64,000 bases of DNA from Hymenobacter pini. GTDB taxonomy: Bacteria > Bacteroidota > Bacteroidia > Cytophagales > Hymenobacteraceae. Under the pieces are notes generated by a model. It had not been told where the DNA came from. It worked only from the letters and a program-made list of their open reading frames with translations, and did no database searches. This document shows positions 8,020 through 17,191 of the stretch, in pieces (within the stretch, counting starts at the first letter, position 1; every line of letters begins with the position of its first letter). The stretch lies in assembly GCF_020421205.1 (NCBI RefSeq), contig NZ_JAIZZH010000001.1:372001-436000 (forward strand), read 5' to 3'. Made by a program: the position numbers and the translations under genes.

Positions 8020-10317
8020 TTATTGCAGCGTGAACCGCAGGCCAGCGTAGGTGAGGCGGCCGTACACCGGGCCCCAGATCATGGCCGCGTCAAAATTCGG
8101 GCCGAAGGGAGCCGTAGCCCCGTCGATGGGGTTGGGCTGGCGGTAGTTGGTGAGGTTTTCAACGCCCGCGTACACCTCCAGCCGCTTGAAGGCCCGGGTA
8201 AGCTGGGTGTTCAGCAACGCATAGCGTGGGGCGTAGCGCAGGGTGGTTTCGCCCGTGCCGTGCTGGTGGCCCATACTGCCGGGCGCGTGGGCCAGCGGGC
8301 GGCGGCCGAAGCCCTGCACCGTGAAATCGGCCCGCCACTTATCAAAAGCCGTGGCGTAACCCAGGTTCAGAAACAGCCGGTGGCGGGGCGTGAGCACCTT
8401 GGGCAGCAGTTGGCCATCGTAGGTGGTGCGCACATCCAGGTACTTGTAGGCCGCCTTGGCCTGCAGGCCTTTCACGGGCTCCACCTGCACCTCCGTCTGG
8501 AAGCTGCGCGAGAAGCTGCGCCCGCCCGGCTCCAGGTTACCAATGAGCAGCTGGGCCGCCGCCGTGTAGGGGTCCGATACTACCTGGTTCTGAAACTCGG
8601 TGTGGTAGTAGTCGGTGATGAAGGTGCCGGGCCGCCCGAAGGCGTTGAAGTACTGCGTAAACGAGCCGCCCACGTTCCAGGCCGTTTCGGGGCGCAGGTT
8701 GGGACTGATAACAAACTCCCGGGAGCTGACCAGCATGCCCGAGTTTTCGGCCAGCGGGTTAGCCGTGCGCTGGCCCCGGCCGGCAGCTAGGCGCAGCACC
8801 GTGTTTTTGGCCGGGTCGTACTTCACGTTGAGGCGGGGCGTGAGAAACCAGCCGTACAGGTTGTGGTAGTCGAGGCGCAGGCCGGTTACCACCGTCAGGT
8901 TGCGGGCGTTCTGATAGGTGTATTCGGCAAAGGCCCCCGGCACCTGCTCCAGGCGGTTGCGGTGCTCCCGGGCGTAGCGCTCGGCCGGCGTTTCGGTGGC
9001 GTAGGTGAAGCCCGTGCGGAACACCTCCCGGTAATCATCGTGCAGAAAGCTCAGTCCCGCCCGGTAGGTGTGGGCCGTGGTGCCGATGATGCTCTGAAAC
9101 AGCAGCGTGGCCAGCCCAGTGGTCTGGGTGCCGTCGTAGGTGCGCAGGCCGTAGCGGGAGGTAAAGTCGTGGCTGGTGCCGCTCAGTAGCAGGCCCAGGC
9201 TCTGGTAGGGGCGGCCGGGCCAGGTGTAGCTGGTTTTGGCGTAGCCCGTGTAGCGGTTGGTTTCCTGCGTGGTACCGTAGGATGGGCCCGGCTGGGGCTG
9301 GCCTTCCCGGTAGCCCAACTGCCCGCCCTGCCGGGTTTCGCGCAGTGCACCTAAACCCAGCTCCGTCACCAGCCCCTCGCCCGATAGGTACTTCCACTTG
9401 TTGAACAGGTTGAACTGCGTAGCCAGCGGCAAATCCAGAAACGAGTCATTGTTACGGTCGACGCGGCGGCCCAGGTGGTCGGTGTGCAGCAGCAGGGCGG
9501 TACTCACCTTTTTGCTCACGCGGGAAGCCAGGTTCAGGTTTACATCAAATTTGCCCAGGTCGTTGGCGTAGGCATTGAACAGCAGCCGGTCGGCTTTGTC
9601 AGGCTCCTTCAGGCGCACGTTCACCTGGCCCGAAATGCTCTCGTAGCCATTCACCACCGAGCCCATGCCCTTGATGATGTCGATGCTTTCAATCCAGGGC
9701 CCCGCCAGGTAGCCCAGGCGGTAGGGAGTAGAGAGGCCCCGCAGCGCCGGCAGGTTGTCGATGGTGAGCAGGGAATACGCACCGTCCAGCCCCAGCAGCT
9801 GAATTTGCTTGGCCCCCGACACGGCATCGGTAGTTGAAACTTCCACCGAGGCATTGGTTTCAAAGCTCTCGGCCAGGTTGCAGCAGGCCGATTTGGTCAG
9901 GTCGCGGCTGGTGATGACCTGAGTGTTGGTGGGCGTGAGGCCGGAATAGGCGAGGGCCCGGCCTTCCACCTTTACCTCGCCCAATTCCTGGGAGCGGCGC
10001 AGGTTTACGCGCACGTAGCCGCCGCTGGCCTGCACGGTATCGGCCTGGTACCCCAGAAAGTTGATGATGAGGCGGGTATCGGGCGAGGCGGGCCGCACCA
10101 GCGAGAAAGCGCCCTGCCCATCGGTAGTGGTGGCGCTGGTAGGCGTGCTGAGCCAGCGCACCACGGCCCCCGGTACCGGCGAGTTAGTGGTGCCATCCAG
10201 CACCTGCCCGCGCACGGGTGCCACCGAGGCGTCGGGCGTTTGGGCCACGGCAGCGGTGCTGCCAAGCATCAGGCCCAAAACGGCGGTAAACCGGCTAGGG
10301 CTTGCAAGAAAATTCAT
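8020..10317 (-). CDS. TonB-dependent receptor with carboxypeptidase-like N-domain
   Basis: 765 residues. ATG 10317 gives the signal peptide MNFLASPSRFTAVLGLMLG...AVAQ; an earlier in-frame Met lacks one. Residues about 33-110 are a carboxypeptidase-regulatory-like domain, about 115-240 the plug (QIQLLGLDGAYSLLTIDNLP, then GMGSVVNGYESISGQVNV), and the rest an outer membrane beta-barrel ending in the aromatic-final strand AGLRFTLQ. Two adjacent cysteines sit in the plug (KSACCNLAESF). The neighbours, an HMA protein and an HYC_CC_PP protein, suggest a metal or metal-chelate substrate, possibly copper. Confidence 0.92.
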   Translation of the reverse strand: MNFLASPSRFTAVLGLMLGSTAAVAQTPDASVAPVRGQVLDGTTNSPVPGAVVRWLSTPTSATTTDGQGAFSLVRPASPDTRLIINFLGYQADTVQASGGYVRVNLRRSQELGEVKVEGRALAYSGLTPTNTQVITSRDLTKSACCNLAESFETNASVEVSTTDAVSGAKQIQLLGLDGAYSLLTIDNLPALRGLSTPYRLGYLAGPWIESIDIIKGMGSVVNGYESISGQVNVRLKEPDKADRLLFNAYANDLGKFDVNLNLASRVSKKVSTALLLHTDHLGRRVDRNNDSFLDLPLATQFNLFNKWKYLSGEGLVTELGLGALRETRQGGQLGYREGQPQPGPSYGTTQETNRYTGYAKTSYTWPGRPYQSLGLLLSGTSHDFTSRYGLRTYDGTQTTGLATLLFQSIIGTTAHTYRAGLSFLHDDYREVFRTGFTYATETPAERYAREHRNRLEQVPGAFAEYTYQNARNLTVVTGLRLDYHNLYGWFLTPRLNVKYDPAKNTVLRLAAGRGQRTANPLAENSGMLVSSREFVISPNLRPETAWNVGGSFTQYFNAFGRPGTFITDYYHTEFQNQVVSDPYTAAAQLLIGNLEPGGRSFSRSFQTEVQVEPVKGLQAKAAYKYLDVRTTYDGQLLPKVLTPRHRLFLNLGYATAFDKWRADFTVQGFGRRPLAHAPGSMGHQHGTGETTLRYAPRYALLNTQLTRAFKRLEVYAGVENLTNYRQPNPIDGATAPFGPNFDAAMIWGPVYGRLTYAGLRFTLQ

Positions 10318-10404
10318 TGTAGTCAGGATGTTAGCGTTTCTGATGGGCGGCTCACAGCGGAGCACACCAAAGAATCCTTCGAAGCGAGGAAAGCTCAGAA
10401 AGCG

Positions 10405-10851
10405 CTAGACTACTAATACGCCCACAAACGTGAGCAACTGCCGCCCTGCTCGCAATGGGGGCGAGGAATCGGAGGCGTGCCAGCCCTGTGGAGCCAGCGC
10501 CGGAGTGACCTCAACTACGAGCCATACCGGGCTAGTGGGCCACTGGGGCAGTAAAGTTGGCAACGGCGCCTTCACCCAGGCAAGGTGCGCCGAGGGCACA
10601 TCCAGCTTATGAAAGTGAGCCCCAAACTCGCAGCAGGCCTTGGTAAACTGGGCTTTGCCGGTTTGATGAGAAGCATGCTGCGCCGCTTGCGGAGGCGGGC
10701 AGCCGTGCCGTGCCGGGCTGAACACTACCGCCGCTGTGTGCCGGCCGCTCTGCCGGCAGGTATGCTGCTGCACCGTGAGCCCCACCGAGGAAGTGAGGAC
10801 CAGCAAAGCCAGCCAGAAGCTGAAGAGCCGATGCAGCAAAGGGCGTTTCAT
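10405..10851 (-). CDS. HYC_CC_PP family protein
   Basis: 148 residues. It has the layout that gives this Bacteroidota family its name: an N-terminal membrane segment (about 8-26), a His-x-Cys site (H30, C32 in QQHTCR), a CC pair (C73, C74 in KACCEF) and a C-terminal SSPP motif before a basic and hydrophobic tail. The His/Cys content suggests metal binding, but the biochemical role is not established. It is the first gene of the minus-strand group with the TonB receptor and HMA protein, with a good TATATTTG element just upstream. Confidence 0.8.
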   Translation of the reverse strand: MKRPLLHRLFSFWLALLVLTSSVGLTVQQHTCRQSGRHTAAVVFSPARHGCPPPQAAQHASHQTGKAQFTKACCEFGAHFHKLDVPSAHLAWVKAPLPTLLPQWPTSPVWLVVEVTPALAPQGWHASDSSPPLRAGRQLLTFVGVLVV

Positions 10852-10859
10852 AAGTCGTG

Positions 10860-10867
10860 CAAATATA
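10860..10867 (-). promoter_or_regulatory. -7 element for the HYC_CC_PP operon
   Basis: TATATTTG on the minus strand, followed by C, 8 nt before the ATG. It matches the Bacteroidota TAnnTTTG consensus exactly. No clear -33 TTG at the usual distance. Confidence 0.5.
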
Positions 10868-11113
10868 CAGCTTACGCACTACATACCCCGGTGCGAAATG
10901 TAGAGCCGAACTGTGCAAAATTCCGGAACTTTGCCCGGCAGTTGGATGCCGCTGAGTATGAGAAAGCGCCTCCGCCTACCCTGCTGCCATTTTGGCGCAA
11001 AGCAAGGGTTTGATAAAAGTGAGGGAAAGAAAACCGCATTTAGAGCGAGTAGGAGAGGTTTTAGGCGGTGGTAGAAAATGGTAAATTGTGGTGGGGTTTT
11101 CCGAGGGGTTGCG

Positions 11114-11121
11114 TACTTTTG
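11114..11121 (+). promoter_or_regulatory. -7 element of the dcw cluster promoter (mraZp)
   Basis: TACTTTTG, an exact TAnnTTTG match, 38 nt before the mraZ start and followed by C. A TTG at 11086-11088 is rather far upstream (25 nt), so the -33 box is uncertain. Confidence 0.5.
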
Positions 11122-11159
11122 CTATATCCCGTTTCTATGTCCTCTCACCAGCTCCCTGC

Positions 11160-11636
11160 ATGTCCCAGTTGCTCTCCGGCGAATACGAGTGCAAGCTCGA
11201 CCCCAAAGGTCGGGTGGTGCTGCCGGCGAAGGTGAAGGCCAACCTGCCCGAAGCCTCCGGCAACCAGCTGGTGCTGGTGCGCGGCTTCGAGCCCTGCCTG
11301 GTGCTGTACCCTCGGGCCGCGTGGCGCGTGATTCACGAGAAGGTGATGGCCCTGGACGAGTTTAATGAGGAGTACCGGCAGTTTCAGCGCAATTTTTTCC
11401 GGGGCATGACGGAAGTAGAGCTGGACAGCATCGGCCGGTTTATGCTGCCGGGCACCATGCGCCGCTACGCCGGCATCGAGAAGGAGGCCATTGTGGTGGG
11501 GCTGGGCAACCGATGCGAAATCTGGGACCCCGCGCGTTACGACGACTTCCTGATCAAGGACCAGCAGAGCTTCTCCAAGCTGGCCCAAAAATTTCTGACC
11601 ACCGACCCCACCGCCGGCAATCCGCTGGCGGCTTAA
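11160..11636 (+). CDS. mraZ: Division/cell wall cluster transcriptional regulator MraZ
   Basis: 158 residues from ATG 11160; upstream in-frame codons are rejected because the family starts at this point (LLSGEYECKLDPKGRVVLPAK). It has two SpoVT/AbrB-type DNA-binding halves, one with DPKGRVVLPAK near residue 15 and a second with DSIGRFMLPGTMR near 90. MraZ forms a ring-shaped oligomer that binds repeats in the dcw promoter. It heads the cluster and is 9 nt from rsmH. Confidence 0.96.
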   Translation: MSQLLSGEYECKLDPKGRVVLPAKVKANLPEASGNQLVLVRGFEPCLVLYPRAAWRVIHEKVMALDEFNEEYRQFQRNFFRGMTEVELDSIGRFMLPGTMRRYAGIEKEAIVVGLGNRCEIWDPARYDDFLIKDQQSFSKLAQKFLTTDPTAGNPLAA

Positions 11637-11645
11637 CCTGTTGCC

Positions 11646-12575
11646 TTGAACCAGTACGCCAACGATACCAACTACCACCGCCCCGTGATGCTGGCCGAGT
11701 GCCTGGAGGCCCTGCAGCTGCAACCCGGCGGCCGCTACGTGGACGTGACGTTTGGGGGCGGCGGGCACTCGGCCCGCATCCTAGAGCGGCTGGGCCCGGG
11801 TGGGCACCTGTACAGCTTCGACCAGGACGCCGACGCCGAGCAGGAGGCCGCCAAGCTGGCCCGGCCCGGGTTTACCTTCATCCGCAGCAACTTCCGTAAC
11901 CTACAAGCTGAACTGAAACGGCATGATGCCCTGCCTGTTGATGGGCTGCTGGCCGATTTGGGCGTGTCGTCGCACCAGTTTGATACCCCGGAGCGCGGCT
12001 TCAGCACCCGGTTCGACGGGCCACTGGATATGCGCATGAACCCAGACGGTGATGAAATTTCCGCCGCTGACATCATTGCCGACTATTCCGAAGCCGAGCT
12101 GCACCGCATTTTCGGCATGTACGGCGAGGTTACCAACGCCCGCACGCTGGCTGCTACTGTGGTGGCCGCCCGCCGTGGGCAGAGCATTACCACCATTGGG
12201 GGCCTGAAAAAGGCTATTGCATCAGTAATGCCCCGTGGTAAGGAGAATAAGTACCTGGCCCAGGTGTTTCAGGCCCTGCGCATCGAAGCCAACGACGAAA
12301 TGGCGGCCCTGCGCGAGATGTTGGAGCAAACGGCCCAGGTGCTGCGCCCCGGCGGACGGCTGGTGGTGATGAGCTACCACTCTCTGGAAGACCGGCTGGT
12401 GAAGAACTTCCTGGCCAAGGGCAAATTCTATGGTGAAGTGGAGAAGGACCTGTTCGGGCGCACCAACGTGCCCTTCGAGGTGCTCACCCGCAAGCCCATC
12501 GATGCCACCGCCGAAGAAATTGCCCTGAACAGCCGGGCCCGCTCGGCGAAGCTACGTGTGGGCATTAAACTCTGA
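11646..12575 (+). CDS. rsmH: 16S rRNA (cytosine(1402)-N(4))-methyltransferase
   Basis: 309 residues. The start is TTG 11646, nine bases after the mraZ stop; no ATG precedes the conserved YHRPVMLAECL motif, so a non-ATG start is needed. The SAM-binding loop YVDVTFGGGGHSARIL (about 32-47), the LLADLGVSSHQFD motif, the LDMRMN motif and the YHSLEDRLVKNF motif are all present. Length is normal. It methylates C1402 of 16S rRNA and by old convention is called mraW. Its position second in the dcw cluster is conserved. Confidence 0.96.
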   Translation: MNQYANDTNYHRPVMLAECLEALQLQPGGRYVDVTFGGGGHSARILERLGPGGHLYSFDQDADAEQEAAKLARPGFTFIRSNFRNLQAELKRHDALPVDGLLADLGVSSHQFDTPERGFSTRFDGPLDMRMNPDGDEISAADIIADYSEAELHRIFGMYGEVTNARTLAATVVAARRGQSITTIGGLKKAIASVMPRGKENKYLAQVFQALRIEANDEMAALREMLEQTAQVLRPGGRLVVMSYHSLEDRLVKNFLAKGKFYGEVEKDLFGRTNVPFEVLTRKPIDATAEEIALNSRARSAKLRVGIKL

Positions 12576-12596
12576 TTTTTAGAATCGAACTAGTCA

Positions 12597-13331
12597 ATGG
12601 CCTCCAATACCCTGCGTCCTGCCAACCAGCCCCGCGCCAACACGCCCCGCGTACTGGCTCCTGAGCCGGTATTGGAGCCCGTGGCCGCCCCGGAGCCGCA
12701 GCCCCAGCCGGCCCCGCGCGCGCCCCGGCCGCCCCGCCCGCCGCGCCCCGAGCCCGAGAAGCGCAGCTCCTGGAGCGTGTTTTCGCTGCTGGAGCGCGTG
12801 ACGCGGGTAGATGGCCTGTTCCGGGAGGGGCTGCCGGTGCGCTATCTGCCCAAGCTGCTGTTCATCATGTTCCTGACCCTGGTGTACATCGGCAACACGC
12901 ACTACGCCACTCGCATGAACCGCAGCATTCAGAAGCTGAAGGTGGAAACCGAGGACCTGCGCGCCGACTACACCACTCTGAAATCGGACTACATGGAGGC
13001 CAGTAAGCAGAGCGAGGTGGCCCGCAAAGTGGCCGCCTACGGGCTGGTGGAAAGCTCCTCGCCGCCGTTCCGCATCACCGTGCCCGCCGGCCACCTCGAC
13101 GAGGCCGAGCTGGATATGCTGCCCGTACTCACGGCCGACTCGGTAGCCGCACTGGTGGCCCGGGCCAAGGCCGACTCCCTGCGCCGCGTGGCCGGCCCCG
13201 CCGTGGGCGACACCGTGGAAATCGGGGCCCCGCCCGTGCCCATCGGCACTGATGCCACCGGGGAGCCGCTGTCTGACACTGAAACTTCCAATCGTTCCGC
13301 AACGCCTCGCCGCAATGAAAGGAAACGTTAA
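12597..13331 (+). CDS. ftsL: FtsL-like divisome protein with long Pro-rich N-terminus
   Basis: 244 residues, about twice the length of typical FtsL. Residues 1-60 are Pro/Arg-rich and presumably cytoplasmic (PRAPRPPRPPRPEPEKR). One transmembrane helix lies at about 86-101 (LPKLLFIMFLTLVYIGN), followed by a short coiled coil (NRSIQKLKVETEDLRADYTTLKS) as in FtsL/DivIC and a long acidic periplasmic tail. Identity rests on its position between rsmH and ftsI and on the topology, since FtsL sequences diverge strongly. It overlaps ftsI by 17 bp, implying coupled translation. Confidence 0.85.
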   Translation: MASNTLRPANQPRANTPRVLAPEPVLEPVAAPEPQPQPAPRAPRPPRPPRPEPEKRSSWSVFSLLERVTRVDGLFREGLPVRYLPKLLFIMFLTLVYIGNTHYATRMNRSIQKLKVETEDLRADYTTLKSDYMEASKQSEVARKVAAYGLVESSSPPFRITVPAGHLDEAELDMLPVLTADSVAALVARAKADSLRRVAGPAVGDTVEIGAPPVPIGTDATGEPLSDTETSNRSATPRRNERKR

Positions 13332-15645
13332 AAAAAGCATTGTAACCCGCGTCCGGCTGGCATTTCTTGGCGTGTGCCTGTTTTCGGCGGCCATTGTGTG
13401 GCGCGTCACGCAGGTGCAGTTCAAGGAAGGAGCCAAGTGGAGCGCCCTGGAGCAGGAGCGCCGCATTGTGTACCAGCCGGTGTTTGCCACCCGCGGCAAC
13501 ATCTACTCCGATAACGAGAGTATCATGGCTACTTCGCTACCCTTCTACCGGGTGGCTTGGGACCCCAGCGTGGTCAGTGAAGCGCTGTACCAAGCAAAGG
13601 CAGATTCATTGGCGCTGCTGTTGTCCCGGTTTTTTGGTGACCGAACCAAAGGAGAGTACCTAAGCCGACTAGGCCGTGCCCGGCGGGAGAAAATGCGTTA
13701 CCTGCGGCTGAACTCCCGCCAGATCAACTTCCAGGAGAAGAAGGAGCTGGCCCAGTGGCCCATTTTCCGGGAAGGCAAAAACCGGGGTGGGGCTATTTTT
13801 GAGAAAGTGGACAAACGCTTCCGGCCCTTCGGCGGGCTGGCCCAGCGCACCATCGGCTTCATTAATGAAGACAAGAACGGGGCGGGCCTGGAGTTTACCT
13901 TCAACAAGCACCTGGCCGGCAAGGACGGCGAGGCCCTGTTTGAGCGCCTGCCCGGCGGCAACAAGCCCATCTACGACGGTACCGAGGTGAAGCCCCAGCC
14001 CGGCTACGACATCAAAACCACCCTCGACATCAACCTGCAGGACGTAGCCGAAAATGCCCTGTACAAGTCATTGGTAGTGAATAATGCCCAGTACGGTACG
14101 GTGATTTTGATGGAGGTGAAAACCGGCGAAATCAAGGCCGTGGCCAACTTGGGCAAGGTGGCCGAGGGCGTGTACCGCGAAGATTACAACTACGCCATTG
14201 CCGACCAGGGCCGCACCGAGCCGGGCTCTACCTTCAAGCTGGCGTCCATGATGGCCGCCTTCGAGGAAGACCCCGATTTACAACTTACCGATACCATCAA
14301 CACCGGCAACACCGGCTCCAAAAAGATTGGCGGGGCCGTGAAAACCGACTCGCACCCCTACGGCCGCATCACGCTGCAGCAGGTGTTCGAGAAGTCGTCG
14401 AATATTGGGGTGGCGATGCTGGCGGATAGGGTATTTGGCCGCAACCCCAGCAAGTACACCGATTACCTCAAGAAGTTCGGGCTGGATAAGCCGCTGGGCT
14501 TCCAGATGGCCGGCGAGGCCCGCCCCTATATCAAAGACCCCCAGGACCGGAGCTGGAGCCGCACTTCGCTCACCACCATGAGCATCGGCTACGAGCTGAA
14601 GCTGGCCCCGCTGCAGACGCTGGCCTTCTACAACGCCGTGGCCAACGGTGGCGTGAAGGTGCAGCCCATCATCGTGAAGGAAATCAAGCAGGCTGATAAG
14701 GTGCTGGAGCGGTTTGAGACGCAGGTGCTCAATCCCAAAATCTGCTCTGATGAAACCCTGCAGAAGGTGCGCGCCATGATGGAAGGCGTGGTGGAGCACG
14801 GCACCGCCCGCGGCATCCGCACCGCCGACTACCTGATGGCCGGCAAAACCGGCACGGCCTGGAAGTTCAAGAACGGGGCCTATACCAAGGTGTACTCCAC
14901 CAGCTTCTGCGGCTACTTCCCGGCCGACAACCCCAAGTACTCGTGCATTGTGGTGGTGGACTCGCCCAAGAACGGCCGCATCTACGGGGCCGACGTGGCC
15001 GCGCCCGTGTTCCGGGAGCTGGCCGACAAGGCCATGGCCCGCGACGCCGCCTCGCAACGGCCGCTGCTGGCCCGCGCACCGGTGCATAAGTCGCGGGTGC
15101 CGCTGGTGCAGGCCGGTATGCAGGACGAGCTGAGCATGATGTTCTCGAAGCTGGGCGTCACCCACGACGGGGCCGTTTCGGGCGAGGACTGGGTGCGCAC
15201 GTCCCTGAACGACTCAGATAAGGAAACCCTGACCCTGAAGCCGATGGCCGTGCGCCCCGGCCGGGTGCCCAACGTGCAGGGCCTGACCCTGCGCGACGCG
15301 CTGTTTCTGCTGGAAAACCGCCGGCTGCGAGTGCGCTCCGTCGGCAGCGGCCGGGTGAAGGCCCAGTCGGTGGCGGCGGGCTCGGTGGCCCGGCCCGGTA
15401 CCACGGTGGTACTGCAGCTGGAGCCCATTGGCGGCCGCCCCACCGCCCCGGTGCCGGTAGTACTGCCCGGGGCCGAAGCGCCCGAAACGGCCGGCCTGCC
15501 CCAGCCGAAGCCCGCCACGCCGCCCCCCGCGGCCCGGCCGGTAGCTACGGCCCCCCGTTTGGCCCCGAAACCCGCACCGACCAGGCCCTCCCCGCCGAAA
15601 AAAGAAACGGCCGCCGCTAGGGTGAAGGCCCGGCCGAAAGCCTAG
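13315..15645 (+). CDS. ftsI: Division-specific peptidoglycan transpeptidase FtsI (PBP3-like) with PASTA domain
   Basis: 776 residues from ATG 13315, inside the end of ftsL. One N-terminal transmembrane helix (about 10-30), then a PBP dimerisation domain and a transpeptidase domain with the three class B motifs: S305-x-x-K308 (GSTFK), S361-S-N363 and K511-T-G. A single PASTA domain follows at about 640-710 (RVPNVQGLTLRDALFLLENR). The last 65 residues are a Pro/Ala/Lys-rich tail without predicted fold. It cross-links septal peptidoglycan and works with FtsW, encoded in the same cluster. Confidence 0.95.
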   Translation: MKGNVKKSIVTRVRLAFLGVCLFSAAIVWRVTQVQFKEGAKWSALEQERRIVYQPVFATRGNIYSDNESIMATSLPFYRVAWDPSVVSEALYQAKADSLALLLSRFFGDRTKGEYLSRLGRARREKMRYLRLNSRQINFQEKKELAQWPIFREGKNRGGAIFEKVDKRFRPFGGLAQRTIGFINEDKNGAGLEFTFNKHLAGKDGEALFERLPGGNKPIYDGTEVKPQPGYDIKTTLDINLQDVAENALYKSLVVNNAQYGTVILMEVKTGEIKAVANLGKVAEGVYREDYNYAIADQGRTEPGSTFKLASMMAAFEEDPDLQLTDTINTGNTGSKKIGGAVKTDSHPYGRITLQQVFEKSSNIGVAMLADRVFGRNPSKYTDYLKKFGLDKPLGFQMAGEARPYIKDPQDRSWSRTSLTTMSIGYELKLAPLQTLAFYNAVANGGVKVQPIIVKEIKQADKVLERFETQVLNPKICSDETLQKVRAMMEGVVEHGTARGIRTADYLMAGKTGTAWKFKNGAYTKVYSTSFCGYFPADNPKYSCIVVVDSPKNGRIYGADVAAPVFRELADKAMARDAASQRPLLARAPVHKSRVPLVQAGMQDELSMMFSKLGVTHDGAVSGEDWVRTSLNDSDKETLTLKPMAVRPGRVPNVQGLTLRDALFLLENRRLRVRSVGSGRVKAQSVAAGSVARPGTTVVLQLEPIGGRPTAPVPVVLPGAEAPETAGLPQPKPATPPPAARPVATAPRLAPKPAPTRPSPPKKETAAARVKARPKA

Positions 15646-15707
15646 CCGGCGGGACTCCTTTTCCTGATTTCCTGCGCCGTGAGGCGCGTACTCGTCAACT
15701 CTTTGCT

Positions 15708-17186
15708 TTGAATACGCTGCATACATCCCTTTCCGCCCTGTTGCCCGCCGTACCTGTTCTGGCCCAGCACGGGCCGGCCGAGGTAGCCCTCACCGGCCTC
15801 ACCCTCGACTCGCGGCAGGCCGGACCCGGCATGGTGTTTTTTGCCCTGCGCGGCACGGCTACCGACGGTCACCAGTTCATTCCGAAGGCCGTGGGCCAGG
15901 GCGCGGCCGTGGTGGTGTGCGAGGAGCTGCCCGCCGAGCTGAATCCGGCCACTACCTACGTGCAGGTGCCCGATTCGGCGGAGGCCATGGCCCGCATGGC
16001 GGCCGAGTTTTACGGCCACCCCTCGCGCAAGCTGCACCTGGTGGGCGTAACCGGTACCAATGGCAAAACCACCTGCGCCACCATGCTGCACAAGCTGTTC
16101 CGGGAGCTGGGCTACCACTGCGGGCTGCTGAGCACGGTACAGAATCAGATTGACGAAGAAGTAATTCCGAGCACCCACACCACGCCCGACGCCATTCGGC
16201 TGAACGAGCTGCTGGCCCGCATGCTGAAGGCCGGCTGCACGCACGTATTTATGGAGGTGAGCAGCCACTCAGTGGTGCAGCACCGCGTAACGGGCCTGCA
16301 CTTCGCCGGCGGCATCTTCACCAACCTCACCCACGACCACCTCGACTACCACGGCACCTTCGACAACTACCTGAAGGCCAAAAAGGGCTTTTTCGACATG
16401 CTGCCGAAGTCGGCCTTTGCCCTCACCAACGCCGATGACAAGCGCGGGGCGGTGATGCTGCAGAACGTGCGCGGCCGGCGCGAAACCTACTCGCTGCGCG
16501 GCAACGGCACGTTCCGGGGCAAGCTCATCGAAAATGCCGTGCACGGCCTGCACCTGGAAGTGGACGGCCGTGAGGTACAGTTCCGTCTCATTGGGGTGTT
16601 CAACGCCTACAACCTGCTGGCTATTTACGGGGCGGCGGTGCTGCTGGGCGAGGAGCCCACCGAGGTGCTCACCGTGCTGTCGGGCCTCACGTCGGCCCCG
16701 GGCCGGTTCGAGCCCATTGTGTCGCCGAAAAGCCGCATTACCGGCATTGTGGACTACGCCCACACGCCCGATGCGCTGGAAAATGTGCTCCAGACCATTG
16801 CCGACATTCGCCAGCCCAGCCAACAGGTGATTACCGTGGTGGGCTGCGGCGGCAACCGGGACGGGGCCAAGCGCCCCATCATGGCCCGGCTAGCCGCCGA
16901 GCTATCGGACCGTGCCGTGCTGACCTCGGACAACCCCCGCTTCGAAGACCCCAACGAAATTCTGGCCCAGATGCAGGCCGGTGTGCCCGCCGAGGCGCTG
17001 GGCAAGGTGCTCACCATCACCGACCGGCGCGAAGCCATCAAAACCGCCGTGGCGTTGGCGGGCCCCGGCGATATTGTGCTGGTAGCCGGCAAAGGCCACG
17101 AAACCTACCAGGACGTGCAGGGCGTCAAGTCCGACTTCGATGATAAGCACGTGCTGGCCACCATGTTTGACCTGCTGGGGAAATAG
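15708..17186 (+). CDS. murE: UDP-MurNAc-L-Ala-D-Glu:meso-diaminopimelate ligase
   Basis: 492 residues from TTG 15708; no ATG exists before the conserved N-terminal domain, so a TTG start is likely. Mur ligase layout: N-terminal UDP-binding domain, ATP loop GVTGTNGKTTCATM with K120, EVSSHSVVQHRV, and the C-terminal domain. D408-N-P-R411 (TSDNPRFEDP) is the signature of meso-DAP-adding MurE enzymes, so the peptidoglycan is expected to be of A1gamma type. An inverted repeat element starts 5 nt after the stop. Confidence 0.95.
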   Translation: MNTLHTSLSALLPAVPVLAQHGPAEVALTGLTLDSRQAGPGMVFFALRGTATDGHQFIPKAVGQGAAVVVCEELPAELNPATTYVQVPDSAEAMARMAAEFYGHPSRKLHLVGVTGTNGKTTCATMLHKLFRELGYHCGLLSTVQNQIDEEVIPSTHTTPDAIRLNELLARMLKAGCTHVFMEVSSHSVVQHRVTGLHFAGGIFTNLTHDHLDYHGTFDNYLKAKKGFFDMLPKSAFALTNADDKRGAVMLQNVRGRRETYSLRGNGTFRGKLIENAVHGLHLEVDGREVQFRLIGVFNAYNLLAIYGAAVLLGEEPTEVLTVLSGLTSAPGRFEPIVSPKSRITGIVDYAHTPDALENVLQTIADIRQPSQQVITVVGCGGNRDGAKRPIMARLAAELSDRAVLTSDNPRFEDPNEILAQMQAGVPAEALGKVLTITDRREAIKTAVALAGPGDIVLVAGKGHETYQDVQGVKSDFDDKHVLATMFDLLGK

Positions 17187-17191
17187 GCCGA

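Larger units (their letters stand above)
10852..11159. other. Divergent regulatory region before the dcw cluster
   Basis: 308 nt without a gene, between the minus-strand metal group and mraZ. It holds a TATATTTG element for the minus strand and a TACTTTTG element for mraZ. Between them are G-rich patches (GTGAGGG, GGTGGT, TGTGGTGGGG at about 11019-11096) that could be sites for autoregulation by MraZ, which in other bacteria binds short repeated TGGG or GTG-containing boxes near its own promoter. Nothing coding was seen. Confidence 0.5.
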
